Origin: Chryseobacterium ginsenosidimutans
GTDB taxonomy: Bacteria; Bacteroidota; Bacteroidia; Flavobacteriales; Weeksellaceae
Assembly: GCF_024807225.1 (NCBI RefSeq)
Contig: NZ_JANUCO010000001.1
Location: forward strand, 1,736,001 to 1,800,000
Reading direction: 5' to 3'
Length of the DNA: 64,000 bases
Positions within the stretch are counted from its first letter, which is position 1, and each line of letters begins with the position of its first letter. Below the pieces are notes generated by a model, which was not told the DNA's origin, searched no databases, and saw only the letters and a program-made list of their open reading frames with translations. Below are positions 29,626 to 38,521 of the stretch, piece after piece. Made by a program: the position numbers and the translations under genes.

Positions 29626-30471
29626 CTACCAATCTCTTTTTCTCAAAATCCAATACGACCCGAAGATGAAAATCGCACACCAAACCAGACAAGCAATCAT
29701 ACTTTCTGTAGGGTAGTGGAATTCATATTTCATTCCCATCATTTTTGCCATATTCAGTCTCATCATTGGGTTAGGAATAAGGCTCGACATACTTTCTAAC
29801 GGTAAAAGGTGAGTGACAAAAAAGTCGTTTTGCAATACCTGATTTCTTTGTTCGCCCTGCATTCCGCTTACTTTTGTGTAGACTTCTACGGCAGATAGAA
29901 TACCTTCACCGATCCAGAAAACAAAAAGAGCAAGAAATACGAAAACAGATTTTCTTAATAAAATAGAAAGAAACATCAGGAAACAGAAGAATGTAAACAG
30001 TTTTACAAAGTAATTTCCGATAAAGAAAACCTCTTGAAAGGCCTTTGCAGAATCAGTTACTTTAGAATATTGATATCCCAAAAACATGGTGATCGCAAAT
30101 ACAACGATGGTAGAAACAATAGTGAAAATGCTTATCGTTAATAGTTTTGAAGTGATAAATTCTTTTCTGCTTAATCCGTCGATCGTATTTTGTTTAAACA
30201 TTCGGTTACTGAATTCCTGCGAAATCGAGAAAACAATGATTAACCCTAAGAAAATCTTCAGTAAAGCAACAATGTATGTTGTGAAATTCCAGATTTCCGG
30301 GAAATTGTAAATACCTTCTTCTTTAAGATTGATTTTTCCTCCGAAAATATCAAAATCAATCAATCCAATGAAAAGCAATGCAATAAGAATCGCAAAATAA
30401 AGTATCGTGAAAACCTTGAATGGTGTATAATTCAGGTTTTTGTAATATTCTAGTTTTAATAATTTTATCAT
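29626..30471 (-). CDS. ABC transporter permease (ABC-2 type)
   Basis: A 281-residue protein with about six hydrophobic helices, typical of the ABC-2 export permease family (EFSNRMFKQNTIDGLSRKEF is the usual cytoplasmic loop). It begins two bases after the ATPase stop codon, so the two genes form one export system. Substrate unknown. Confidence 0.9.
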   Translation of the reverse strand: MIKLLKLEYYKNLNYTPFKVFTILYFAILIALLFIGLIDFDIFGGKINLKEEGIYNFPEIWNFTTYIVALLKIFLGLIIVFSISQEFSNRMFKQNTIDGLSRKEFITSKLLTISIFTIVSTIVVFAITMFLGYQYSKVTDSAKAFQEVFFIGNYFVKLFTFFCFLMFLSILLRKSVFVFLALFVFWIGEGILSAVEVYTKVSGMQGEQRNQVLQNDFFVTHLLPLESMSSLIPNPMMRLNMAKMMGMKYEFHYPTESMIACLVWCAIFIFGSYWILRKRDW

Positions 30472-30473
30472 GA

Positions 30474-31376
30474 TTAGTTCGTGTTTTTTACAAGTTCAAG
30501 GAATTGAGATTCTAGAGACAGTTTTTTCTTCGTTAAATGTGATAAGAAAATACCTTTCTCAGCTAGTTTCTGATTCAGAGCTGAAGCCGAAATCGATGCA
30601 TCATCGCGAATTTGGGCTTTCAAAATATCACCATCCTGTTTTACTGAAGTAAACCATTGAAGTTCTTCTAATGCGCTTAGAAGTAAAGGATTATTATCTG
30701 CTTTTAATTCGAAATAGCCATTATTTGCCGTTATTTCGTCCACTCTTCCACAATATAAAGAAGTTCCTTCTTTTAAAACAATTACGTGGCTGCATATTTT
30801 CTCGATTTCATCCAAAAGGTGACTCGCGATAATGATCGTAATGCCTTGTTTTGCAATATTATTGATGATTTCACGGATCTGGATAATTCCTTCCGGATCA
30901 AGTCCGTTTGTTGGTTCATCAAGAATCATAACTTCAGGATTATTCAGCATTGCAGATGCGATCGCCAAACGTTGTTTCATCCCCAAAGAAAAGGTTTTGA
31001 AGGTGTCTTTTTTTCTTTCGAAAAGATTAACGGTTTTCAATACCTCGTCAATTCTTGCATAAGGAGCTCCTTTAATTTCGGCAACGATTTTTAAGTTCGT
31101 TTCGGCGCTCAAATAAGGATAGAAATTCGGTTGTTCGATAATTGCCCCGATTTTTTTCAATGTATCGGGATCGGTTCCTTTTTTCCCAAACCAATACCAT
31201 TCTCCGCTTGTAGGGTTGATTGTTGAAAGCAACATTCCGAAAGTTGTGGATTTTCCGCTTCCGTTCGGTCCCAAAAGTCCGTATACGTTTCCTTTTTCGA
31301 CGTCAAAAGAGATATTGTCTACAACAACTCTTTTAAATTTTTTCGTCAGATTCTTTACTGATAAAATCTTTTCCAT
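30474..31376 (-). CDS. ABC transporter ATP-binding protein
   Basis: A 300-residue ATPase with Walker A LGPNGSGKST, signature LSLGMKQR, Walker B VMILDEP and a C-terminal regulatory region. The family resembles bacitracin- or lantibiotic-type exporters of the ABC-2 class. With the permease gene downstream it forms a complete two-gene exporter. Confidence 0.94.
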   Translation of the reverse strand: MEKILSVKNLTKKFKRVVVDNISFDVEKGNVYGLLGPNGSGKSTTFGMLLSTINPTSGEWYWFGKKGTDPDTLKKIGAIIEQPNFYPYLSAETNLKIVAEIKGAPYARIDEVLKTVNLFERKKDTFKTFSLGMKQRLAIASAMLNNPEVMILDEPTNGLDPEGIIQIREIINNIAKQGITIIIASHLLDEIEKICSHVIVLKEGTSLYCGRVDEITANNGYFELKADNNPLLLSALEELQWFTSVKQDGDILKAQIRDDASISASALNQKLAEKGIFLSHLTKKKLSLESQFLELVKNTN

Positions 31377-31494
31377 GTAATTTGTTTTACATAGTAGTAG
31401 TCCATATAATTTACAAAATGTTACAAATTATATTATAAATCAACAAATTTTAATATTTAAAAATGTTAAATTTGATAGAATTAATCGGTTATTT

Positions 31495-32853
31495 ATGAAG
31501 TTAATTGATCTGGCAAAAGAACTGAATGTTTCTGCCGAAGCTCTAAAACAATTTATCCAGGATTTTGATCTTGAATTGGTTCAATGCGTGAGTACAAATT
31601 TTGAAATCAAGAAAGATTTTGAAAAGTTTGCCCGTGAAAATATTGATTTTTTAAAGCTGTATGAAAAAGATTTAGATAAGACCAAAACACTCGAACAAAT
31701 CGCAGAAACCATTAATCAGCCGAAAGAAAAAGTAGAAAAGGCAATTAAGGAAAATAACCCGAATATTTTTGACAACGGATTTTTTAAATCTTCCATTTCA
31801 AGCTATGGAATTGATAATAAATTAGGCGGAAATTACCAATTTGTCTATGATTATTTCGGGCATAAAACCAGTCTTCAGAAAAGAGATTTCATTGGCTACA
31901 GAGACTTGTTTTTCTATATTTCAAGCGTGTTGGAACCGTTTTTAAATCCGCAGCAAATTAAAGATTGGGGAATTAATAAACCTGCAGGAATTATTTTGTA
32001 CGGACCTCCCGGAAGCGGAAAAATTTTCTGGGCCAATAAAATTGCGGAAATCATCGGGTATAAATTTAAAGAAGTTAAAAAACATTCTCTCGGAACTTCT
32101 TTTGTTGATGGAAATGAAACCAACTTCAATGATTTTTTGATGTCGGTAATGAAAGAAGACAAAGTTTTGATGTTTTTAGATGATTTTGATGAAATTATGA
32201 TGGCGAGAAAAGCCGAAAATAATGTGGCTTCATGCAATCTCGAAACACAGGAAATTATTCTTCATTATATCTCAAAATTTGAGCAGGAAAACTTGTTGAT
32301 GATCGGTTCGGCGAATTCTGTGGCAGAAATTGATGAAGAAATTCTGGCTCCCGGAAGATTCGATGTGATGATTCCTGTTTTCCCGCCAAATCATGGGGAA
32401 AGATCAGAAATTATCCTGTATTCAATGATCCGAAATCTTGAAGAAGATTCTCTTTTATATAAAATTTTAAGGAATAATAAAGCGGATAAAGTTCCTTTCT
32501 GGCACGACGTTTCTTCGCAAATGAAGGTTTTCAGCAATACGATGCTGATTGATTTTACCCAAAGCCTGAAAAAGAGAATCAAAAACCTGTATCAAAAAAC
32601 GAAAAATGAAAATCTTAAAATCGATAAAACCCTTTTAAACGGAGCTTTGAGAGATGCTAAAGCAAAGCTGACAGAAGAATATCTGGATCAGATTGCAAGA
32701 TTTTTGGGTGATGTTATTATCAATAATTTTGATCAGTTTCAATATCGGGTTCAAAGTTTAAAAGCCGAATTAGATTCTTACAGAGTTGTGGAAGAACCAA
32801 GACGGGAAATCGGTTTTCAGCATAATGAAGAAGAAGGAAAAAGTCAAGGATAA
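31495..32853 (+). CDS. AAA ATPase with IF2-N-like N-terminal domain and altered Walker A
   Basis: A 452-residue protein. Residues 1-50 (MKLIDLAKELNVSAEALKQF...) resemble the IF2-N winged-helix domain that opens translation factor IF-2; a second similar segment follows at about 62-90. The AAA domain starts near 160. Its Walker A reads GPPGSGKI (170-177), where the usual Thr/Ser after Lys is Ile, so magnesium binding may be weak. Walker B (VLMFLDDFDE, 224-233), sensor 1 (MIGSAN) and PGRFD are present. It is divergent from the ABC operon and precedes an FAD oxidoreductase. Function unknown; a translation or ribosome link is only inference from the N-terminal domain. Confidence 0.8.
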   Translation: MKLIDLAKELNVSAEALKQFIQDFDLELVQCVSTNFEIKKDFEKFARENIDFLKLYEKDLDKTKTLEQIAETINQPKEKVEKAIKENNPNIFDNGFFKSSISSYGIDNKLGGNYQFVYDYFGHKTSLQKRDFIGYRDLFFYISSVLEPFLNPQQIKDWGINKPAGIILYGPPGSGKIFWANKIAEIIGYKFKEVKKHSLGTSFVDGNETNFNDFLMSVMKEDKVLMFLDDFDEIMMARKAENNVASCNLETQEIILHYISKFEQENLLMIGSANSVAEIDEEILAPGRFDVMIPVFPPNHGERSEIILYSMIRNLEEDSLLYKILRNNKADKVPFWHDVSSQMKVFSNTMLIDFTQSLKKRIKNLYQKTKNENLKIDKTLLNGALRDAKAKLTEEYLDQIARFLGDVIINNFDQFQYRVQSLKAELDSYRVVEEPRREIGFQHNEEEGKSQG

Positions 32854-32954
32854 AGAATTATAAGTTATTAATTATAAGTTGATCGTTTCGACTGATAAAA
32901 TGACAATCAACCATAAACGATCAACGATCAACAAAAAAAGATTACTCATTACTC

Positions 32955-34067
32955 ATGAACAGCGTTTGGGAACTTGAAACATTTTACAGAAAGCGCGATA
33001 TTATCATTATCGGAGCTGGTTTTACGGGACTTTGGTCGGCAATTTCGATTAAAGAAAAATATCCTGAAAAATCGGTTTTGGTTATTGAAAGAAATTCAGT
33101 TCCGTTGGGAGCTTCGACGAGAAATGCAGGTTTTGCTTGTTTTGGAAGTTTAACGGAAATTATTGCTGATTCTGAAAAAATGGGCTGGGAAAAAACGTTG
33201 GATTTGGTGAAAATGAGATTCGACGGTTTACAGAAAATTCAAATCTATTTTAAAAATTCAGAAATTGATTTTGAATTAAACGGCGGCTTTGAAATTCTTA
33301 ATGACGATCAACCTTTACAAAAAATTGATGAGGTAAATGAAAAACTAAAATCAATCACCGGAATTGAAAAAACATACTTTTTAAATCAAGATAAAATCAA
33401 AGAATTCGGACTCGGAAAATCTGAATATTTAATTGAAAATCCGTGTGAAGGAAGCTTACATTCCGGGAAATTATTACAGAAGTTATTAGAAAAATGCAAT
33501 GAATTAAAAGTTGAATTCCTTTTCGGAACAGAAGTGGAAAATATTGTTGAAAATGTAGATGAAATAGAAGTTCAATTATCAGAAAACCTTTCGATTAAAT
33601 CATCCCAAATTATTCATTGTACAAATGCTTTTGCTTCAAAATTTTTAGAAAAGGAAGAAATAATTCCGGCTCGCGGACAGATCATTTTAACCGAACCGAT
33701 TGAAGATTTAAAACTAAAAGGAACTTTCCATTATGATGAAGGATTCTATTATTTCAGAAACCTCGGCAACAGAATTTTATTAGGTGGCGGAAGAAATCAG
33801 GATTTTAAAACAGAAGAAACAACGGCTTTTGAAACCACCGAATTTCTGCAGAATCATTTGGAAAATTTTTTAAAAGACGTAATTTTGCCCGATCAGAAAT
33901 TTGAAATTTCCCTTCGCTGGTCAGGAATTATGGCGATGGGTTCAGAAAAAACTCCGATTGTAAAACAACTTTCAGACAAACAATTTTGTGCAGTCAGACT
34001 TTCAGGAATGGGCGTTGCACTGGCTCCAAAAATAGGGGAGATTGTTGCGGAAATGATTTTTGTTTAA
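32955..34067 (+). CDS. FAD-dependent amino acid oxidoreductase family protein
   Basis: A 370-residue protein of the DAO family. The N-terminal dinucleotide motif is IIIGAGFTGLWSAISI; it continues with ASTRNAGFACFG and, near the end, LSGMGVALAPKIGE, which closes around the FAD. Such enzymes oxidise amine substrates; this one cannot be assigned further. It follows the AAA gene by about 100 bases, possibly as one transcript. Confidence 0.85.
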   Translation: MNSVWELETFYRKRDIIIIGAGFTGLWSAISIKEKYPEKSVLVIERNSVPLGASTRNAGFACFGSLTEIIADSEKMGWEKTLDLVKMRFDGLQKIQIYFKNSEIDFELNGGFEILNDDQPLQKIDEVNEKLKSITGIEKTYFLNQDKIKEFGLGKSEYLIENPCEGSLHSGKLLQKLLEKCNELKVEFLFGTEVENIVENVDEIEVQLSENLSIKSSQIIHCTNAFASKFLEKEEIIPARGQIILTEPIEDLKLKGTFHYDEGFYYFRNLGNRILLGGGRNQDFKTEETTAFETTEFLQNHLENFLKDVILPDQKFEISLRWSGIMAMGSEKTPIVKQLSDKQFCAVRLSGMGVALAPKIGEIVAEMIFV

Positions 34068-34071
34068 GCCT

Positions 34072-34195
34072 CGCAGATTTTACAGATTATACGGATCTTT
34101 TAACAGGAATTTAATTTTTTTTGCATTAAAATCTGCGTAATCTGTAAAATTTGCGGGAGATAAAAGAATCTGTGTAAATTCGTGAAATCTGTGGT
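34072..34195. repeat. Inverted repeat of CGCAGATTTTACAGATTA type
   Basis: CCTCGCAGATTTTACAGATT is followed after about 45 bases by its inverse (AATCTGTAAAATTTGCGGG) and a further related direct copy (AATCTGTGTAAATTCGTG). The arms belong to the same family as the outer arms at 12226-12543. Confidence 0.7.
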
Positions 34196-34212
34196 TATAA
34201 AACAAATATCCG

Positions 34213-34220
34213 TATTTTTG
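34213..34220 (+). promoter_or_regulatory. Bacteroidota -7 element of prfB
   Basis: TATTTTTG lies 16 bases before the GTG start of prfB and matches TAnnTTTG. Confidence 0.6.
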
Positions 34221-34236
34221 CAAAAAATAAACATTC

Positions 34237-35349
34237 GTGATCAACAACGACCATATAAAAGACATCCAATCCAGAATTGATGACCTCCATAAATATCTTC
34301 AGATCGATAAAAAGAAGATAGAAATTGCCAATGATGATGAAAAAACTGCAGCACCGGAATTTTGGGACAACCCGAAAACAGCAGAAGTATTTTTGAAGCA
34401 GCTTCGTTCTAAGAAAAAATGGGTGGAAGCTTATGATGAAATCAACACTCAGTTTGAAGATTTACAAGTTTTGATGGAATTTGCCAAAGAAGATCCGGAT
34501 TCTGAAAAAGAACTGGACGAAAGTTTCCCTCAATTGGTCGAAAAAATAGAAGATTTAGAGTTTAAAAATATGCTTTCCAATGAAGGCGACGAACTTTCTG
34601 CGGTACTTCAAATTACAGCCGGAGCAGGAGGTACTGAAAGTTGTGACTGGGCGGCAATGTTGATGAGAATGTATACGATGTGGTGTGAAAAACAAGGCTA
34701 TAAAATCCGTGAACTGAATTTTCAGGAAGGTGATGTTGCAGGAGTAAAAACCGTGACGCTGGAAATCGAAGGCGAATTTGCTTTCGGTTATTTGAGGGGT
34801 GAAAACGGGGTTCACAGATTGGTAAGAATTTCGCCTTTCGATTCTAATGCAAAACGTCATACGAGTTTCGTTTCGGTGTACGTGTATCCTTTGGTGGACG
34901 ATACGATTGAGATCAATATCAATCCTGCCGATATTTCATTTGAAACGATGAGGTCTTCCGGAGCGGGAGGTCAGAACGTAAACAAGGTAGAAACGGCGGT
35001 TCGTCTTCGTCACGCACCAACAGGAATTATCATTGAAAACTCAGAATCGCGTTCGCAGCTTCAGAATAAAGAAAAAGCGATGCAGTTGCTTCGTTCGAGA
35101 TTATATGAAATGGAATTGGAAGAACGTCTGAAAGCGCGTACCGAAATCGAAGCCAACAAGATGAAAATCGAGTGGGGAAGCCAGATCAGAAATTACGTGA
35201 TGCATCCTTATAAACTGGTAAAAGATGTACGTTCCGGGCACGAAACTTCCGATGTAGATGCCGTGATGAACGGAAATCTTACGCCATTCCTGAAAGCGTT
35301 TCTGATGGCGGATGGAACGGCAGTTTCGGATGATGATATGGAGTTATAA
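34237..35349 (+). CDS. prfB: Peptide chain release factor 2
   Basis: A 370-residue release factor that reads UGA and UAA stops. The recognition tripeptide SPF (RISPFDSNAKRH) marks it as RF2 and the GGQ motif is in SGAGGQNVNKVET. The start is GTG. The usual programmed frameshift near codon 25 (an internal UGA after CUU) is absent here: the segment DDLHKYLQIDKKK is in one frame, so expression is not autoregulated in that way. Confidence 0.96.
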   Translation: MINNDHIKDIQSRIDDLHKYLQIDKKKIEIANDDEKTAAPEFWDNPKTAEVFLKQLRSKKKWVEAYDEINTQFEDLQVLMEFAKEDPDSEKELDESFPQLVEKIEDLEFKNMLSNEGDELSAVLQITAGAGGTESCDWAAMLMRMYTMWCEKQGYKIRELNFQEGDVAGVKTVTLEIEGEFAFGYLRGENGVHRLVRISPFDSNAKRHTSFVSVYVYPLVDDTIEININPADISFETMRSSGAGGQNVNKVETAVRLRHAPTGIIIENSESRSQLQNKEKAMQLLRSRLYEMELEERLKARTEIEANKMKIEWGSQIRNYVMHPYKLVKDVRSGHETSDVDAVMNGNLTPFLKAFLMADGTAVSDDDMEL

Positions 35350-35409
35350 CTCAACTTTAAAATTTCGTTAAAATCACATAATAAATTTCGGATTGACATT
35401 TATTAATCC

Positions 35410-35417
35410 TATTTTTG
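35410..35417 (+). promoter_or_regulatory. Bacteroidota -7 element of the DedA-family gene
   Basis: TATTTTTG lies 16 bases before the ATG at 35434. Confidence 0.6.
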
Positions 35418-35433
35418 TTACTTATCAAAATGT

Positions 35434-36141
35434 ATGGGAGATTTCAATAGCTGGAAAGATTTATTAAATCCAGAATTTTATATCGATAATGGTGGATTCT
35501 GGTTGATTTTATTCATCATTTTTGCCGAAACAGGTTTGTTTGTAGGCTTTTTTCTTCCGGGAGATTCACTGCTTTTCGTATCAGGGATTTATGCGGTGAA
35601 AATTATTTCAGAAACTTTCGGATCTACGGGAAGTGATTTCTTAGACACCACGATTCTAGCTTCTTGTGTTGCGATTGCCGCAATTATTGGTAATGAAGTG
35701 GGGTATTATTTCGGGCGCAAAACGGGTCCCGCTTTATACAAGAGAAATGATTCTATGCTTTTCAAGAAAAAGTATCTTTATCAAGCTCATGATTTCTTTG
35801 AAAAAAACGGAGCTTTAGCAATTATTATGGCAAGATTTTTACCGGTTGTAAGAACTTTTACACCCATCGTTGCCGGAATTGTGAAGATGGATAAAAAAGA
35901 ATTCTTAAGAGATAACATCATCGGAGCGGTTTTATGGTCGTTTTTACTGATTTTTGCAGGACATTACCTTGATAAATTATTTATGGATCAGTTCGGTATC
36001 GACCTTAAAAAGAAACTGGAACTGATAATCATTGTTATCGTTTTAATAACGACAGTGCCGGTAATTATTAAGTTTTTATTCGGGAAAAAACAAGACTTTT
36101 CCAAGTATGAAAATCATGATTTCGACGAAGAAAATAAATAA
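35434..36141 (+). CDS. DedA-family (VTT domain) membrane protein
   Basis: A 235-residue protein with several hydrophobic helices and the DedA/VTT signature (GFFLPGDSLLFVSG, GNEVGYYFGRKTGP, ARFLPVVRTFTPIVAG). The family is thought to move lipids such as undecaprenyl phosphate or phosphatidylethanolamine across the inner membrane. It lies between prfB and a terminator. Confidence 0.92.
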   Translation: MGDFNSWKDLLNPEFYIDNGGFWLILFIIFAETGLFVGFFLPGDSLLFVSGIYAVKIISETFGSTGSDFLDTTILASCVAIAAIIGNEVGYYFGRKTGPALYKRNDSMLFKKKYLYQAHDFFEKNGALAIIMARFLPVVRTFTPIVAGIVKMDKKEFLRDNIIGAVLWSFLLIFAGHYLDKLFMDQFGIDLKKKLELIIIVIVLITTVPVIIKFLFGKKQDFSKYENHDFDEENK

Positions 36142-36163
36142 AACAATTCAATACATTATATTG

Positions 36164-36195
36164 ATAACCTGCTTTTTGAAGCGGGTTATTTTTTT
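36164..36195 (+). terminator. Rho-independent terminator of the DedA-family gene
   Basis: ATAACCTGCTT and AAGCGGGTTAT form an 11-bp stem (one wobble) followed by seven T, shortly after the stop codon. Confidence 0.88.
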
Positions 36196-36245
36196 ATCTG
36201 TCATTTTAAGGAAGATCTATTGCCTGAATTTTGAAATGCTTTTTT

Positions 36246-36330
36246 GGGCAGCTTAATCCGCCCTCCGTTCCCGCTTTTTTGCCTCCGCTGCGCTGCGGCA
36301 AAAAGAGCTCCACTCAGGTCGGGCTGCGAG
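36246..36330. repeat. GC-rich hairpin repeat
   Basis: The segment GGGCAGCTTAATCCGCCCTC, a hairpin around GCCTCCGCTGCGCTGCGGC, and TCGGGCTGCGAG stands out as GC-rich in an AT-rich region. The layout is like repeat family F but the sequence is too different to claim homology. Confidence 0.5.
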
Positions 36331-36346
36331 AGATTCAACGGTAAAA

Positions 36347-36379
36347 TCCTTGTCAAGGCTTTAAGCCTTGACAAGGATC
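36347..36379. repeat. Perfect palindrome ATCCTTGTCAAGGC
   Basis: ATCCTTGTCAAGGC at 36347-36360 and its exact inverse at 36366-36379, separated by five bases. It lies between convergent genes and could also act as a bidirectional terminator, but there is no T run. Confidence 0.8.
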
Positions 36380-36416
36380 AAAAGCCATATACTAAACATT
36401 TATCTAACTTCTGAAA

Positions 36417-37289
36417 TTAATTTTTAATCCAATCCAGAATATTAGGATAAATAATACTGTCTCTTTTCTTTTTACTGAAAAATCTGGGTGCATGACCTGT
36501 ATTTTTCATGAAAATGAATTTATGGGTAATATGTTGAGCCGTTAAAGCTGAATCTAAAGCCAAACCTTGTTTTGGATTCACCAAAAAATCCTGATTTCCC
36601 TGAAACAGCAAAGTCGGAACATTAGAAATATTAGCAATCGGACTTGCCTTTTTAAATTCCTCAGACAAATTCTGACGATGAAACTTCGTGCCGACAACCT
36701 TTTGAATCGTTGATGAAGAATATTTTGAGTAAAATGAATGCAGATATTCCCGAGAATAAAAATCTGTCGGTCCGCTTAAAGAAATGATTTTTTTAATATG
36801 ATCGGGATTCTGATAACCGTACAACAAAGCAAGATGTCCACCTGCGCTTTCGCCCAGAAGAATGTAATTATTGGGTTGAAGTTCCGCTTTTTCAGCCAGT
36901 TCATTGAATTTTGTGATGACAGAATTGATGTCTTCCAACTGCTCTCTGTACGTGATTTTCTTTGATGTTGAAACCAGCCTGTAATTCATATTAATACTCG
37001 GAATATGATTCTTAAAAAGCATTTTCTGAATCTGAATCATATGTTCTTTTTTCCCTAAAGTCCATGCTCCGCCGTGAACGATCAATACAACCGGAGAATT
37101 TTCAGGATAATTTGACGGAAGAAAAACATCCATCTTTTGCCTTTTGTGTTCGCCGTATTTTAAGTTATAGATTTTCTGTTCGTTATCCGTTCCCACCCAA
37201 ACTTTAAATTTTCGTGTATTACATGAGTTTAAAACCAAGCCAATTAACCCTAAAACAAAGAAATGGTATTGAAGAATCAGCTTTTTCAT
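36417..37289 (-). CDS. Alpha/beta hydrolase (esterase/lipase) lipoprotein
   Basis: A 290-residue protein with lipoprotein signal ending VLNSC (lipid Cys23). The hydrolase domain has the oxyanion motif HGGAWTLG, the nucleophile elbow GESAGGHLALLYG, a catalytic Asp in FQGNQDFLV, and His in NTGHAPRFF. This is an exported carboxylesterase of the BD-FAE type, likely acting on acetylated sugars or similar esters, which is inference. Single gene. Confidence 0.88.
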   Translation of the reverse strand: MKKLILQYHFFVLGLIGLVLNSCNTRKFKVWVGTDNEQKIYNLKYGEHKRQKMDVFLPSNYPENSPVVLIVHGGAWTLGKKEHMIQIQKMLFKNHIPSINMNYRLVSTSKKITYREQLEDINSVITKFNELAEKAELQPNNYILLGESAGGHLALLYGYQNPDHIKKIISLSGPTDFYSREYLHSFYSKYSSSTIQKVVGTKFHRQNLSEEFKKASPIANISNVPTLLFQGNQDFLVNPKQGLALDSALTAQHITHKFIFMKNTGHAPRFFSKKKRDSIIYPNILDWIKN

Positions 37290-37388
37290 AGAATAAAAGT
37301 AAACAAAAATAATGGTAAAAAATAGTCGCAGAATATGATTTTTATGAGTGTAAGATAAGATAACTCCGATTATTCAATGCCGAAATTC

Positions 37389-38294
37389 TCAATTATTAGT
37401 TACAGATTTAATTTGATATTTTCCTTTTATAATTTTACCTTCTTTTTTGGCGAGATAATACAGTGTTAATCCGATTGATAGTAAAAATATTACTGTGATA
37501 ATCGAATTTTCAATACCAACGGCTCCTCCTGTAAGTATTTTAGGACCATTAAATTTAGACTGAATAATACTTCCCATATCATCTAATCCCGTAAGATTGG
37601 AACCATAAAAAGGTTGAGAAAAATTCCAGCCAAAATGGAAGAAAAAGGGTAACCAAATTCTTTTGGTGTAAACAAACAGCATAGCCATTGTAAATCCCCA
37701 AACTAAATCTACAAAACAGCTGAAAAGCGTAGAATTAGGATTGAAGACATGCCAGATTTCCAGTATCATTCCGATGATGATCGCAACATTTGTACCCAAC
37801 CAATTCTCGAGTTCCCGTACTATCAATCCTCTTATAAACAGATCTTCGATTAAGGCGGCAACCATTAACAAAGTAAATAATTTCAAGGTATAATGAGCCG
37901 TTGTTATCCCTATGATCTGATAATATCCTAATAAATATAAAATGATAATAGATAAGGAAATCGTCAAAAATCCACCAATAAAACCGCCAAACATTTCTTT
38001 TGGAAAACGCTTTAGAGAAAGTTCGGTAATTTCTCTTTTATCATAAAAACGGAATAAATAATAGTAGGAAGACAGCAGAACAAAAAAAGAAATACAATTT
38101 ATAATAGGATCTGCAATGCTTTTCTCTGTAATAAAACTGTAAAAAATAGGCTTTGATACAAGATTTTGAATTCCTACAAGAAGAGAAAAACAAATTCCGA
38201 TTCCTAAAATGATTTTAGTAATGGGAAAATTAATAATTTTTTTTATCATTTGATTTATGTTCGAAATTAATAGATTGGACGAAAAGTATTCCAT
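37389..38294 (-). CDS. CPBP-family intramembrane metalloprotease
   Basis: About 301 residues; a start at 38249 (MIKKIINFPITKIILG) is also possible. There are about seven helices. The CPBP catalytic motif is seen as EDLFIRGLIV (the first Glu-Glu pair is Glu-Asp here) and the later HFGWNF, with FNPNSTLFSCFVDLVWG between. It probably cleaves or matures membrane proteins or peptides, with no specific substrate visible. Divergent from the DUF808 gene. Confidence 0.82.
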   Translation of the reverse strand: MEYFSSNLLISNINQMIKKIINFPITKIILGIGICFSLLVGIQNLVSKPIFYSFITEKSIADPIINCISFFVLLSSYYYLFRFYDKREITELSLKRFPKEMFGGFIGGFLTISLSIIILYLLGYYQIIGITTAHYTLKLFTLLMVAALIEDLFIRGLIVRELENWLGTNVAIIIGMILEIWHVFNPNSTLFSCFVDLVWGFTMAMLFVYTKRIWLPFFFHFGWNFSQPFYGSNLTGLDDMGSIIQSKFNGPKILTGGAVGIENSIITVIFLLSIGLTLYYLAKKEGKIIKGKYQIKSVTNN

Positions 38295-38478
38295 ATTGTT
38301 ACAAAAAACTTCAATCCGTAACTTTTATTCTTATCAATCATCGGTATAATTGCTAAATTTGAAAATCTTTGGTACAAATAAAGATATAATTAAGAAGTGA
38401 CTTTTGATAAACCTATCATCTTCATAAACTCTTGAAATTAATGTTTTCTAAAACAATCTAAAAATCGAATTAAATAAT

Positions 38479-38486
38479 TATTTTTG
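38479..38486 (+). promoter_or_regulatory. Bacteroidota -7 element of the DUF808 gene
   Basis: TATTTTTG lies 35 bases before the ATG at 38522. Confidence 0.5.
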
Positions 38487-38521
38487 CTCTTTAACAATTA
38501 TTAAAAAAACATTAAAAATTT

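Noticed and set aside
36246..36330. GC-rich block as transferred DNA or another copy of repeat family F
   Set aside because: It is only about 85 bases, with hairpin structure but sequence too different from family F, and has no gene; kept as an isolated repeat.
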